This document shows positions 51,001-62,786 of a DNA stretch of 64,000 bases, piece after piece (the first letter of the stretch is position 1; every line of letters begins with the position of its first letter). Source of the stretch: Nemertoderma westbladi (taxonomy: Eukaryota > Xenacoelomorpha > Nemertodermatida > Nemertodermatidae); NCBI GenBank assembly GCA_032718475.1, contig JAUCBJ010007844.1:50119-114118 (forward strand). The letters are read 5' to 3'. The position numbers and the translations under genes were made by a program. Under the pieces are notes generated by a model. It did not search any database. It was not told the DNA's origin and worked only from the letters and a program-made list of their open reading frames with translations.

Positions 51001-53877
51001 CAGAAGTTAGAACCAGTACTCCTTTATGGAGTCCATCATGCAGTAATTAGAACCAGTACTCCTCAATCAGCAGTTAGAACCAGTACTCCTTTATGGAGTC
51101 CATCAATCAGAAGTTAGAACCAGTACTCCTATATGGAGTCCATCAATCAGAAGTTAGAACCAGTACTCCTATATGGAGTCCATCAATCAGAATCAGAAGT
51201 TAGAACCAGTACTCCTATATGGAGTCCATCATACAGCAGTTAGAACAAGTACTCCTATATGGAGTCCATCATACAGCAGTTAGAACCAGTACTCCTATAT
51301 GGAGTCCATCATACAGCAGTTAGAACCAGTACTCCTATATGGAGTCCATCATACAGCAGTTAGAACCAGTACTCCTATATGGAGCATCAATCAGCAGATA
51401 GAACCAGGAACCAGTACTCCTATATGGATTCCATCATACAGCAGTTAGAACCAGTACTCCTATATGGAGTCCATCAATCAGAAGTTAGAACAAGTACTCC
51501 TATATGGATTCCATCAATCAGCAGTTAGAACCAGTACTCCTATATGGAGTCCATCATACAGCAGTTAGAACCAGTACTCCTATATGGAGTCCATCATACG
51601 GCAGTTAGAACCAGTACTCCTATATGGAGTCCATCATACAGCAGTTAGAACCAGTACTCCTATATGGAGTCCATCATACAGCAGTTAGAACCAGTACTCC
51701 TATATGGAGTCCATCATACGGCAGTTAGAACCAGTACTCCTATATGGAGTCCATCATACAGCAGTTAGAACTCCTATATGGAGTCCATCATACAGCAGTT
51801 AGAACCAGTACTCCTATATGGAGTCCATCATACAGCAGTTAGACCCAGTACACCTATATGGAGTCCATCAATCATAAGTTAGAACCAGTACTCCTATATG
51901 GAGTCCATCATACAGCAGTTAGAACCAGTACTCCTATATGGAGTCCATCATACAGAAGTTAGAACCAGTACTCCTATATGGAGTCCATCATACAGCAGTT
52001 AGAACCAGTACTCCTATATGGAGTCCATCATACAGCAGTTAGAATCAGTACTCCTATATGGAGTCCATCATACAGCAGTTAGAACCAGTACTCCTATATG
52101 GAGTCCATCATACAGCAGTTAGAACCAGTACTCCTATATGGAGTCCATCATACAGCAGTTAGAACCAGTACTCCTATATGGAGTCCATCATACAGCAGTT
52201 AGAACCAGTACTCCTATATGGAGTCCATCATACAGCAGTTAGAATCAGTACTCCTATATGGAGTCCATCATACAGCAGTTAGAACCAGTACTCCTATATG
52301 GAGTCCATCATACAGCAGTTAGAACCAGTACTCCTATATGGAGTCCATCATACAGCAGTTAGAACCAGTACTCCTATATGGAGTCCATCATACAGCCTAT
52401 ATGGAGTCCATCAATCAGAAGTTAGAACCAGTACTCCTATATGGAGTCCATCAATCAGAATCAGAAGTTAGAACCAGTACTCCTATATGGAGTCCATCAT
52501 ACAGCAGTTAGAACCAGTACTCCTATATGGAGTCCATCAATCATAAGTTAGAACCAGTACTCCTATATGGAGTCCATCATACAGCAGTTAGAACCAGTAC
52601 TCATATATGGAGTCCATCATACAGAAGTTAGAACCAGTACTCCTATATGGAGTCCATCATACAAAAGTTAGAACCAGTACTCCTATATGGAGTCCATCAT
52701 ACAGCAGTTAGAATCAGTACTCCTATATGGAGTCCATCATACAAAAGTTAGAACCAGTACTCCTATATGGAGTCCATCAATCATAAGTTAGAACCAGTAC
52801 TCCTATATGGAGTCCATCAATCATAAGTTAGAACCAGTACTCCTATATGGAGTCCATCATACAGCAGTTAGAATCAGTACTCCTATATGGAGTCCATCAT
52901 ACAGCAGTTAGAACCAGTACTCCTATATGGAGTCCATCATACAGCAGTTAGAACCAGTACTCCTATATGGAGTCCATCATACAGCAGTTAGAACCAGTAC
53001 TCCTATATGGAGTCCATCATACAGCCTATATGGAGTCCATCAATCAGAAGTTAGAACCAGTACTCCTATATGGAGTCCATCAATCAGAATCAGAAGTTAG
53101 AACCAGTACTCCTATATGGAGTCCATCATACAGCAGTTAGAACCAGTACTCCTATATGGAGTCCATCAATCATAAGTTAGAACCAGTACTCCTATATGGA
53201 GTCCATCATACAGCAGTTAGAACCAGTACTCATATATGGAGTCCATCATACAGAAGTTAGAACCAGTACTCCTATATGGAGTCCATCATACAAAAGTTAG
53301 AACCAGTACTCCTATATGGAGTCCATCATACAGCAGTTAGAATCAGTACTCCTATATGGAGTCCATCATACAAAAGTTAGAACCAGTACTCCTATATGGA
53401 GTCCATCAATCATAAGTTAGAACCAGTACTCCTATATGGAGTCCATCAATCATAAGTTAGAACCAGTACTCCTATATGGAGTCCATCATACAGCAGTTAG
53501 AACCAGTACTCCTATATGGAGTCCATCATACAGAAGTTAGAACCAGTACTCCTATATGGAGTCCATCATACAGCAGTTAGAACCAGTACTCCTATATGGA
53601 GTCCATCAATCAGAAGTTAGAACCAGTACTCCTATATGGAGTCCATCATACAGCAGTTAGAACCAGTACTCCTATATGGAGTCCATCATACAGCTGTTAG
53701 AACCAGTACTCCTATATGGAGTCCATCATACAGCAGTTAGAACCAGTACTCCTATATGGAGTCCATCATACAGCAGTTAGAACCAGTACTCCTATATGGA
53801 GTCCATCATACAGCAGTTAGAACCAGTACTCCTATATGGAGACCATCATACAGCAGTTAGAACTAGTACTCCTATAT
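48002..53877. repeat. 40-bp satellite array, block 4
   Basis: Tandem monomers as elsewhere. A ~630-bp group ending in the deletion unit CATACAGCCTATATGG occurs twice (near 52,393 and 53,023). The TAGACCCAGTACACC unit near 51,841 recurs at 58,502 and 59,039, so this block and the one right of the CR1-like LINE were one continuous array. No gene except the start of the chimeric LINE frame at 53,836. Confidence 0.97.
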
Positions 53878-56800
53878 CCTATATCCTATATCCTTATCGT
53901 CCAATGCGAGAGTTGTGACACATTTGTACATTTAAAATGTTACCGTAGGAAACGCAGTAATTTATTCTCCACCAGAAACAATCTTGAACCAAGTTTTCTC
54001 TGCAATAGCTGTATTTTTACCGAACTTCCCTTTCATGATACAATTTTAGAATCAGAAACCGACGATTCATTTCTCACATCGCCTCTGCAAACTCCAAGTG
54101 ATGCTGAGAGTGAAACTTTTAATTTTTTTAAGAAAAAAGGTCTGCATTTTTTGCACTTAAACGCACGATCTCTGCTTCCCAAACTTTCCGAAATTCGAAT
54201 TTTAATCAATAAATCCAACCCAGCAGTTTTAACAATCTCTGAAACTTGGCTCGATGATAGTGTTTCTGATGGAGAAATTTATATTGATAATTACGTAGTT
54301 TTACGTAAGGATAGGGACAGACACGGTGGTGGTGTTTGTACTTACATTCGATGTGATTTAGCTTTTAATCGTAGGGAAGATTTAGAGACTTGTGACGAAG
54401 TTTTACTGGTGGAACTTTTACTTCCTAAAACTAAACCTATTTTAATCGGTACTTTATATCGGCCCCCTAAACAATCAGATTTTTTGCAAAATTTTGAAAA
54501 TACAATTTTATGTAATCTTAGGTCAGACTGTGAAATATATTTCTTAGGTGATTTTAATATCTGTTACCATCACAAAGCATCCCCCATCTGTAAACAGTAC
54601 CAAAGTATTTTAAATTTGTTTGGTTTAAAACAAATTATTCGAGATTCTACCAGAATTACCAGTAAAACTTCTACTTTACTAGATCACATCCTTTGTAATA
54701 ATACCGATATTATTTCTCAATCTGGGGTTTTACCTATAGGTCTAAGCGATCATTTTATAGTTTTTTGCACAAGAAAGACACAAAAATCTTTTTTCGGGGA
54801 TCATAAAACAGTAACAGTTAGGTCTATGAAAAATTACAGCAAGGAACGCTTTTTAAGTTTGTTAGTTAATTCTGACTGGGAACCCTGTTTTAAGGCCGCT
54901 GACATTAACCTTGCGTACACTGTTTTTAAAGATATATTTTTAAAGGCACTTAATACTGTAGCACCAATTAAAGAAATTAGTCTTAAACAACGCACTGAGC
55001 CCTGGATGACCTCGGGTATTCTTAGTAATATCAGAGAAAGAGATAACTATTTGTATAAATTTAGGAAATACCGTGTTTTAGCTGATTATAATAATTACTG
55101 CAAATATAGAAACCTTGTCCAACGGGAAATAAAAAAAGCTAAATCTGAATATTTGTACAACAAAATAAGTGAGAATAAAGATAATCCAAAAAGTCTATGG
55201 TCTACCCTAAAATCTTTAGGTTATAAAAACCTTAAATCTAAATCGAATATTGTTCTGCAAGATAACGGTGAGCTGATTCATGATCATACTCTAGTTAGTA
55301 ATTTATTTAATAATTATTTTACTAATGTTGCCTCTAATTTAGTTAAGAAATTACCGTTATCAAGTAATAAATATAGTATAGGGTCCGAAACTCTAAATAA
55401 TTTTTATTTAGAAAAGTTACAAAATTCAGAAAAGTTATTTTTAAAACCCGTTTCTGAGGATTTCGTTTTTAAAAATCTACTTAGCCTATCAGCCTCAACA
55501 AGTACCGGTCTAGATCTAATACCTGCCCGTTTTCTTAAGGATGGTGCTGAAGTACTTAAAGTGCCTATTACTTTTATTATTAATTACTCTATCGTAGATA
55601 ATGTAGTACCAGACGAACTGAAATTAGCTAAGGTTGTTCCTCTGTATAAAAAGAATAGTAAAGTAGAACCCTGTAATTACAGACCTGTTAGTATCTTAAG
55701 TATTGTATCTAAAATTCTAGAACGTTCTGTTTTTCTACAGCTGGAGGCACATCTTAGTAGGCTAAATCTGATCTATGAACTTCAGTCCGGTTTTCGTAAA
55801 TCATATTCTACAGACACCTGCCTTATTAACTTAACTGATACAATTAGATGTAATAACGCAAAGGGTTTATATACTGGTATGGTAATGTTGGACCTACAAA
55901 AGGCTTTCGATACTGTAGATCACGAAATTCTGCTTGGTAAGTTAGGCCTGATGGGTGTAGGTTCTATAGACTGGTTCAAGTCGTACCTGTCAGACAGAGG
56001 TCAAACTGTAGTCATTAGCAAATCGCAGTCTACTGTACAAGAGATTACCTGTGGTGTACCGCAAGGTAGTATATTAGGTCCTCTGCTTTTTGTATGCTAT
56101 GTAAATGATATGATAAGTAGTATAGATCCCGATTTTAAACTCATTTTATATGCCGACGACAGTGCTCTTATTTTCTCTCATAAAGATCCTATCCATATTT
56201 CCCAAAAGTTAAGTGCAGTTCTAGAATCCTGTAATGAGTGGTTGGTTGATAATAAGCTATCCATTCACTACGGTAAGACTGAAAGTATTTTGTTTGGTTC
56301 CAAAAGAAAGTTAAAGAAAGTAACTAAGTTTGAAGTCACTAGTAATGGACATAAGATTGAAAATAAAAAGGAAGTTAAATATTTAGGCGCCACATTGGAT
56401 AACTGCTTATCAGGAGAAAGTACAGTGAAAAATATTTTCTCGAAAGTTAACAGTAGGCTTAGGTTTCTATACAGAAATAAAAATAGTTTGAACACCGACT
56501 CCCGCAAGTTACTTTGCTCTTCTTTAATACAGTGTCACATGGACTATGCGTGCTCTTCTTGGTATGAAGGCTTAACCAAACAGCTTAAATGTAAATTACA
56601 AGTAGCTCAGAATAAAGTAGTACGATTTATTAAAGACTACAAACCTAGGCACCACCTAACTCCAGATGACTTTTCTGAATCTGGACTACTTAACTTAGAT
56701 AGTAGAGTTAAGCAGCTACGCCTTAACCATGTGCATAAAGTGTATAATGGTAAATGTCCCAATTACCTAAAACAAAAATTCAACAGAGTACGCGATACAC

Positions 56801-57018
56801 ACTCTTACAGTACCAGAGCTAGTGCTTCAAACTTCTACCTCCCGAATTGTAAATCCTTTGAATCTGATACTTTCTTTTTTAACGGCATAAAAAATTGGAA
56901 CGCTCTGCCTAATGAAATTAAAAACCTAAATAATCAACATTCTTTTAAATCTGCAGTTAAATCTCACCTCCATGTGCAATGTAAAAATAGGTACAATAGT
57001 CCTACAGTAAGTTATTAG
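53836..57018 (+). CDS. CR1/L2-like LINE ORF2: truncated PHD finger, endonuclease, RT
   Basis: An unbroken frame of 1,060 codons. Residues 1-14 are satellite-encoded; LINE sequence starts at about residue 15. Residues 24-59 keep the last Cys/His ligands of a PHD-type zinc finger (C24, C27, H32, C35, C56, C59), with the first part cut off. The EEP endonuclease spans ~102-315: LNAR (108-111), SETW (135-138), YRPP (208-211), GDFN (238-241), LLDHIL (281-286), GLSDH (302-306). The RT spans ~590-830: YRPVS (615-619), motif [14 protein letters not shown] (684-696, catalytic D686), motif [14 protein letters not shown] (740-752), motif C YADD (772-775). The C-terminal WNALPNEI (1021-1028) with a nearby SFK is typical of CR1/L2-like elements; there is no RNase H. 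Catalytic motifs are intact, which implies a recent insertion. The native start and any ORF1 are missing, so the satellite-derived ATG is fortuitous. Confidence 0.93.
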   Translation: METIIQQLELVLLYPISYILIVQCESCDTFVHLKCYRRKRSNLFSTRNNLEPSFLCNSCIFTELPFHDTILESETDDSFLTSPLQTPSDAESETFNFFKKKGLHFLHLNARSLLPKLSEIRILINKSNPAVLTISETWLDDSVSDGEIYIDNYVVLRKDRDRHGGGVCTYIRCDLAFNRREDLETCDEVLLVELLLPKTKPILIGTLYRPPKQSDFLQNFENTILCNLRSDCEIYFLGDFNICYHHKASPICKQYQSILNLFGLKQIIRDSTRITSKTSTLLDHILCNNTDIISQSGVLPIGLSDHFIVFCTRKTQKSFFGDHKTVTVRSMKNYSKERFLSLLVNSDWEPCFKAADINLAYTVFKDIFLKALNTVAPIKEISLKQRTEPWMTSGILSNIRERDNYLYKFRKYRVLADYNNYCKYRNLVQREIKKAKSEYLYNKISENKDNPKSLWSTLKSLGYKNLKSKSNIVLQDNGELIHDHTLVSNLFNNYFTNVASNLVKKLPLSSNKYSIGSETLNNFYLEKLQNSEKLFLKPVSEDFVFKNLLSLSASTSTGLDLIPARFLKDGAEVLKVPITFIINYSIVDNVVPDELKLAKVVPLYKKNSKVEPCNYRPVSILSIVSKILERSVFLQLEAHLSRLNLIYELQSGFRKSYSTDTCLINLTDTIRCNNAKGLYTGMVMLDLQKAFDTVDHEILLGKLGLMGVGSIDWFKSYLSDRGQTVVISKSQSTVQEITCGVPQGSILGPLLFVCYVNDMISSIDPDFKLILYADDSALIFSHKDPIHISQKLSAVLESCNEWLVDNKLSIHYGKTESILFGSKRKLKKVTKFEVTSNGHKIENKKEVKYLGATLDNCLSGESTVKNIFSKVNSRLRFLYRNKNSLNTDSRKLLCSSLIQCHMDYACSSWYEGLTKQLKCKLQVAQNKVVRFIKDYKPRHHLTPDDFSESGLLNLDSRVKQLRLNHVHKVYNGKCPNYLKQKFNRVRDTHSYSTRASASNFYLPNCKSFESDTFFFNGIKNWNALPNEIKNLNNQHSFKSAVKSHLHVQCKNRYNSPTVSY
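53871..53891 (+). repeat. Triplicated CCTATAT at the LINE 5' junction
   Basis: CCTATAT occurs three times in tandem where satellite (first unit) passes into LINE. The 3' junction ends in ATCTATATGG, so the insertion point lies in the CCTATATGG core of a monomer. The extra units may be junction filler made during insertion. Confidence 0.6.
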
Positions 57019-57332
57019 TTTATTAATTATTTACTATTTATACTGTAATTACGTTTTATAATAAATTGTTCTGTACATTACATCTTTATCGTTGAGTCGG
57101 GCATTGTCACGCTCTCGGTAAAGTTGTACATGTACATAGTGTAATTACGTTTTATATTGGTTTTAGGTTAGCGTAGTGTAATATTGTATTTGTAACCAAG
57201 TAACATAAAGGACCCCCTTGGAAATAAGCTGCAAAGCTTTAGGGGTAATCCTATATGTTATGTTGGACAATACCTTTATACCGGTACATTGTTTGGTGTA
57301 TTTGTTATTGTTTTTACATAATGTATAAATAA
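57019..57332 (+). other. 3' UTR of the CR1/L2-like LINE
   Basis: AT-rich, non-coding, between the TAG stop and the microsatellite tail. It has short GTACAT repeats and the hairpin listed next, and ends with ATGTATAAATAAA. Confidence 0.8.
57212..57246 (+). promoter_or_regulatory. Probable 3' UTR stem-loop of the LINE
   Basis: ACCCC (57,212-57,216) can pair with GGGGT (57,242-57,246). Inside it AAGCT (57,226-57,230) pairs with AGCTT (57,235-57,239) around a GCAA loop, a GNRA-type tetraloop. Several LINE families use a 3' stem-loop for recognition by their own RT; that role is inferred here. Confidence 0.6.

Positions 57333-57333
<1 letters not shown>
57328..57333 (+). terminator. Polyadenylation signal AATAAA
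   Basis: AATAAA immediately before the (ATCT)n tail of the LINE. Confidence 0.6.

Positions 57334-57364
<31 letters not shown>
57333..57364 (+). repeat. (ATCT)8 3' tail of the LINE
   Basis: Eight ATCT units followed directly by ATATGGAG of the satellite. This is a microsatellite tail in place of poly(A). Confidence 0.9.
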
Positions 57365-57366
<2 letters not shown>

Positions 57367-59977
57367 ATGGAGTCCATCATACAGCAGTTAGAACCAGTAC
57401 TCCTATATGGAGTCTATCATACAGCAGTTAGAACCAGTACTCCTATATGGAGTCCATCAATCATAAGTTAGAACCAGTACTCCTTTATGGAGTCCATCAT
57501 ACAGTAATTAGAACCAGTACTCCTCAATCAGCAGTTAGAACCAGTACTCCTTTATGGAGTCCATCAATCAGAAGTTAGAACCAGTACTCCTATATGGAGT
57601 CCATCATACAGCAGTTAGAACCAGTACTCCTATATGGAGTCCATTATACAGCAGTTAGAATCAGTACTCCTATATGGAGTTCATCAATCAGCAGTTAGAA
57701 CCAGTACTCCTATATGGAGTCTATCAATCAGAAGTTAGAACCAGTACTCCTTTATGGAGTCCATCATACAGTAATTAGAACCAGTACTCCTATATGGAGT
57801 CCATCAATCAGAAGTTAGAACCAGTACTCCTATATGGAGTCCATCAATCAGAATCAGAAGTTAGAACCAGTACTCATATATGGAGTCCATCATACAGCAG
57901 TTAGAACAAGTACTCCTATATGGAGTCCATCATACAGCAGTTAGAACCAGTACTCCTATATGGAGTCCATCATACAGCAGTTAGAACCAGTACTCCTATA
58001 TGGAGTCCATCATACAGCAGTTAGAACCAGTACTCCTATATGGAGCATTAATCAGCAGATAGAACCAGGAACCAGTACTCCTATATGGATTCCATCATAC
58101 AGCAGTTAGAACCAGTACTCCTATATGGAGTCCATCAATCAGAAGTTAGAACCAGTACTCCTATATGGATTCCATCAATCAGCAGTTAGAACCAGTACTC
58201 CTATATGGAGTCCATCATACAGCAGTTAGAACCAGTACTCCTATATGGAGTCCATCATACGGCAGTTAGAACCAGTACTCCTATATGGAGTCCATCATAC
58301 AGCAGTTAGAACCAGTACTCCTATATGGAGTCCATCATACAGCAGTTAGAACCAGTACTCCTATATGGAGTCCATCATACGGCAGTTAGAACCAGTACTC
58401 CTATATGGAGTCCATCATACAGCAGTTAGAACTCCTATATGGAGTCCATCATACAGCAGTTAGAACCAGTACTCCTATATGGAGTCCATCATACAGCAGT
58501 TAGACCCAGTACACCTATATGGAGTCCATCAATCATAAGTTAGAACCAGTACTCCTATATGGAGTCCATCATACAGCAGTTAGAACCAGTACTCCTATAT
58601 GGAGTCCATCATACAGAAGTTAGAACCAGTACTCCTATATGGAGTCCATCATACAGCAGTTAGAACCAGTACTCCTATATGGAGTCCATCATACAGCAGT
58701 TAGAATCAGTACTCCTATATGGAGTCCATCATACAGCCTATATGGAGTCCATCAATCAGAAGTTAGAACCAGTACTCCTATATGGATTCCATCAATCAGC
58801 AGTTAGAACCAGTACTCCTATATGGAGTCCATCATACAGCAGTTAGAACCAGTACTCCTATATGGATTCCATCATACGGCAGTTAGAACCAGTACTCCTA
58901 TATGGAGTCCATCATACGGCAGTTAGAACCAGTACTCCTATATGGAGTCCATCATACAGCAGTTAGAACTCCTATATGGAGTCCATCATACAGCAGTTAG
59001 AACCAGTACTCCTATATGGAGTCCATCATACAGCAGTTAGACCCAGTACACCTATATGGAGTCCATCAATCATAAGTTAGAACCAGTACTCCTATATGGA
59101 GTCCATCATACAGCAGTTAGAACCAGTACTCCTATATGGAGTCCATCATACAGCAGTTAGAACCAGTACTCCTATATGGAGTCCATCATACAGCAGTTAG
59201 AACCAATACTCCTATATGGAGTCCATCATACAGCAGTTAGAACCAGTACTCCTATATGGAGTCCATCATACAGCCTATATGGAGTCCATCAATCAGAAGT
59301 TAGAACCAGTACTCCTATATGGAGTCCATCAATCAGAATCAGAAGTTAGAACCAGTACTCCTATATGGAGTCCATCATACAGCAGTTAGAACCAGTACTC
59401 CTATATGGAGTCCATCAATCATAAGTTAGAACCAGTACTCCTATATGGAGTCCATCATACAGCAGTTAGAACCAGTACTCATATATGGAGTCCATCATAC
59501 AGAAGTTAGAACCAGTACTCCTATATGGAGTCCATCATACAAAAGTTAGAACCAGTACTCCTATATGGAGTCCATCATACAGCAGTTAGAACCAGTACTC
59601 CTATATGGAGTCTATCAATCAGAAGTTAGAACCAGTACTCCTTTATGGAGTCCATCATACAGTAATTAGAACCAGTACTCCTCAATCAGCAGTTAGAACC
59701 AGTACTCCTTTATGGAGTCCATCAATCAGAAGTTAGAACCAGTACTCCTATATGGAGTCCATCAATCAGAAGTTAGAACCAGTACTCCTATATGGAGTCC
59801 ATCAATCAGAAGTTAGAACCAGTACTCCTATATGGAGTCCATCATACAGCAGTTAGAACCAGTACTCCTATATGGAGTCCATCAATCAGAATCAGAAGTT
59901 AGAACCAGTACTCCTATATGGAGTCCATCATACAGCAGTTAGAACAAGTACTCCTATATGGAGTCCATCATACAGCA
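57365..59977. repeat. 40-bp satellite array, block 5 (right end)
   Basis: The last part of the array. It resembles 50.7-53.0 kb (shared ATACGGCAG, TAGACCCAGTACACC and CATACAGCCTATATGG units). Monomers stay normal up to the last base: the final unit reads GGAGTCCATCATACAGCA and stops abruptly. Confidence 0.97.
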
Positions 59978-60254
59978 TGTAAGCGCGTATTATTTACGTT
60001 ATACTGTTTCGGGATAACATTATTGATGGCAGTTTAATCTAATTAGTATATTTACGTAAGTTATCAAAATAGTTAATGTTATTAACCAAGTTTACAGTCT
60101 AACTTACTTTGTGGCTCGCCCCATAGGCAGGATCGTTATCTGCTTGCATTATTATACTGTATGTAGCCCATTGTATTATTGCAAATAGAACATATCATGT
60201 TCATTTACTAGACGTAAGATGGCGTATTGCTAGCTGATATATATAGGCATGACA

Positions 60255-60272
60255 CAGCAGTGTTAGAACCAT
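60255..60272 (+). other. Possible degenerate monomer remnant outside the array
   Basis: CAGCAGTGTTAGAACCAT matches the monomer's CAGCAG/TTAGAACCA with a 2-base insertion, and TATATGGAGTA follows about 105 bp on (near 60,378). It may be a decayed satellite piece or chance. Confidence 0.35.
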
Positions 60273-61110
60273 TATTACTACTATTATTATCATTGTTATC
60301 TGATATCTGACTTCCGGTGGCAGTGTGACATTCAGTATTTTGATGGTACCGGTAGCGGTAATATGAATCCGTCAATGTATATGGAGTAGCCGGGCCTATT
60401 TCGGGCTGTTGGCCGGTTCAGTCTGGGATGTGATAGGGCTAGTTTGCGCTAGGGTTTCACGGGATTATTTATATTGTGGGGGGCTTATTTTATATGGTAC
60501 GGTATCAAAATTAAAAATACTATAATGTTCAATGTATTGTGGTAATTATTGTGATACGTAACAAAGCCCCACAGTTTTATTTAGTGCTATTGCAAATGAT
60601 ATTGCTAATGTTATTGCTATTGCTATAAATTACTATAAATTGCTGTACATCGTTTTATATTCGAGTAATAATTTCGTAATTGCATTTCAGTATTTGATTG
60701 ACATGACATATTAAACGTAAAATAAATAAGAAAGTTTTGTATGAAACTTGAGCATTTCAAAAGCATCTAACTCTCAATTAAAAGAGGGGAAAAACAAGGG
60801 GTTTTTATTCGATGTCCATGTGACGCCTTAACGCGCTCACATTTTCTAAATAAAACTTGTTCGGGTTGCCAGTTCTGTTCTTTTCTGGGTTCTAGGATTG
60901 GGCAATTAATCGCGTGTGCGTGTGTTGCTCCTCTCGTCTGTAGCCCGCATGTCTGCATGTTGCATGAACCTGTAATGACTGCGATGGGGTGTGTTGTGCG
61001 CGTTACATTGCTGCTGTTCTGTTCTCCTGTTACAGCTGTACTGTAGGCGAATGAATATATTAGGATTAGGCTGTAGGGAGTAGCAGTTTGTACCAGTAGG
61101 AATTACGGCA

Positions 61111-61142
61111 ACCGGTATTCTGGTATTGAATAGAATACCGGT
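61111..61142. repeat. Perfect 11-bp inverted repeat
   Basis: ACCGGTATTCT (61,111-61,121) and AGAATACCGGT (61,132-61,142) with a 10-base spacer; able to form a hairpin. Confidence 0.75.
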
Positions 61143-61340
61143 ATCCATGTTTGAAAATCAGTCTGACTGTATGACAGTATGAGTATTGGGTAGCATAGGC
61201 TACTACTGTAGGTGTAGGCTACTACATATACCATGCTGCTGTGTTATATCTGTCTTCATGTCGGTGTGTTTATCTGCCAGTGTTGTGTGCGTGTTATGGC
61301 TGTCTGGTTGTATGGTCTGTAAGTCTGTGGCACGGGGGAA

Positions 61341-61362
61341 GGGGGGGGGGGGGGGGGGGGGG
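61341..61362 (+). repeat. G22 homopolymer
   Basis: Twenty-two consecutive G, next to other G-rich sequence. It can form a G-quadruplex and is error-prone in sequencing, so its length is uncertain. Confidence 0.9.
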
Positions 61363-61980
61363 TCGCGGGGATACCGTAGGGTGTGCATGTGATGTATGTA
61401 TGTGCATGTGTAGTGTAGAGTAGTAGGCTAAGTATCATGTATCAAGTACTGAAGTAGGCTTTATCAATTATGGCATGACAGTATAGCTTGATAACCAGGC
61501 AAATCTGCAGCTGTATGATTGTATGAATATATGGCTGTATGGAGTATGATTGTAGTTTGTGTTCCTCAGTGTAAATTAGTTGTGGGATCCAGTTTGTGGA
61601 TTTAACCGGTAATCCAGATCGTGGCCTGCAAACACACCGTGGAATATCGTGTTTGGAGATTCTGTTCTAAGGAAGCATGGTAGAGGCGATTTCTACACAA
61701 ATTATCGATCCTGTTTGATGCCCCTTGGATGGACCTCGGCTGCTTACCTACTGTTACAAATTTCAGCTTAGTATAAAAATAATAGCCACCAGTCAGTCAT
61801 TCAGAATCCAAGGGTTTGTATAACTGTACATAATTTTGACAGTAATACTCTGACACTTGCAATAAATTGACATACGGAATCGGCAGACGCACATGCCTTT
61901 ATGGAGTGATGTATCCTGTAGCCTGACACTCTCCACTCTCAGGTAAGGGTATTTCAGTATTTCAGCATTTAGTTTATTTA

Positions 61981-62004
61981 CATATATACAGATATATATA
62001 TATG
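61981..62004. repeat. TA-rich microsatellite
   Basis: CATATATACAG followed by a run of AT/TA dinucleotides. Confidence 0.8.
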
Positions 62005-62458
62005 TACCATGTATGAACCACAACATACATGCTGCGTTATTAATGGTTCGTAACTAGCCATACGTCTGTAATCCTAAGACACCGAGCTGTGTCTTCAGCC
62101 TGATTTGCTATTATAAACTAAAGCATAATTTTAATTTTAACGATTGTATTTTGCCGCATTTATTTTATGCGCATGACATTCAGAATTATTTTATTACTGT
62201 ATGAATTGAATATTTTCGTAAAAGGCAGAAATAAGCCTAAAACACATAGGCCTACCACCTAGGCCGTTAATACTGTAATACTTGGGTTATTTATCCTGTT
62301 GAGACAGACAACAATATCAGGCATATTAATCGTGCCAGTGAATCAGCTGCATGTATACCATTACATGCCATTGTATCAGGCCTATTCGTGTAGGCCCACT
62401 GACTCTAACATTTTGATAGCTAGTTCTTCTGAATGTACCAAACCCATATGCTGTTTCA

Positions 62459-62480
62459 GTATATATATATATAATATATA
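62459..62480. repeat. TA-rich microsatellite
   Basis: An interrupted run of about 20 bases of AT/TA dinucleotides, ending at an ACCGGT. Confidence 0.8.
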
Positions 62481-62786
62481 CCGGTATTATTATAGGCATT
62501 AGGTCTACATTCTGCATTAGTACATTCTTACTTTCTACTGTTCTAGTAACAGTAACAAACTGAAAATATTACTAGCTAAACAGAACATTAAATTACATTT
62601 GATTTAAACATTATATTTACCAGTATCTCACCATACAGCCATGGGCAACATTATATATATTAATATTATATAGGTCTATAAAATACTGTGATCTGAGTAC
62701 CGGTAGACATTTATTTTATGTCTTATTAATACATAATAAATTAGTAAATTGTCTATAATATAATACACTCTGTTACATAATCGAGT

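Larger units (their letters stand above)
53878..57364 (+). mobile_element. CR1/L2-like LINE, 5'-truncated, inserted in the satellite
   Basis: A 3.49-kb insert in the same direction as the monomer as written. It has a 5' truncation inside the PHD-finger coding region, one open frame, a ~315-bp 3' UTR with a polyadenylation signal and hairpin, and an (ATCT)8 tail. Satellite resumes immediately. It is more AT-rich than the array and unrelated in sequence to the LINE at 16.2 kb. Confidence 0.93.
59978..62786. other. Right flank of the array, AT-rich, no gene recognised
   Basis: Starts TGTAAGCGCG directly after the satellite. It contains scattered short repeats (TATTTACGT twice near 60,000-60,055; ATTGCT repeats near 60,590-60,620; TAGGCTACTAC twice near 61,200), TA-rich microsatellites and a G22 run. 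ACCGGT occurs six times. Open frames are short and cross simple repeats. The first dinucleotide TG would suit a long terminal repeat, but I found no convincing primer-binding site or LTR end, and the other LTR would lie outside the window. Confidence 0.6.

Noticed and set aside
54033-56507. Minus-strand frames inside the CR1-like LINE
   Set aside because: They are antisense shadows of the intact ORF2.
1-59977. Dozens of short open frames repeating [15 protein letters not shown] and [13 protein letters not shown] peptides
   Set aside because: They are conceptual translations of the 40-bp satellite. The frame rotates every unit, the stops come from the monomer itself, and the longer frames exist only where indel units skip a stop.
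60767-61148. Small minus-strand frames in the right flank
   Set aside because: They are short, overlap each other, have no recognisable motif, and lie in low-complexity AT/GT-rich DNA.
61186-61438. Four overlapping frames around the G run
   Set aside because: They depend on translating a homopolymer (poly-Gly or poly-Pro) and have no independent support.
59978-62786. A definite LTR with primer-binding site
   Set aside because: Only the initial TG fits. I found no plausible tRNA-complementary site, no CA end and no second LTR within the window.
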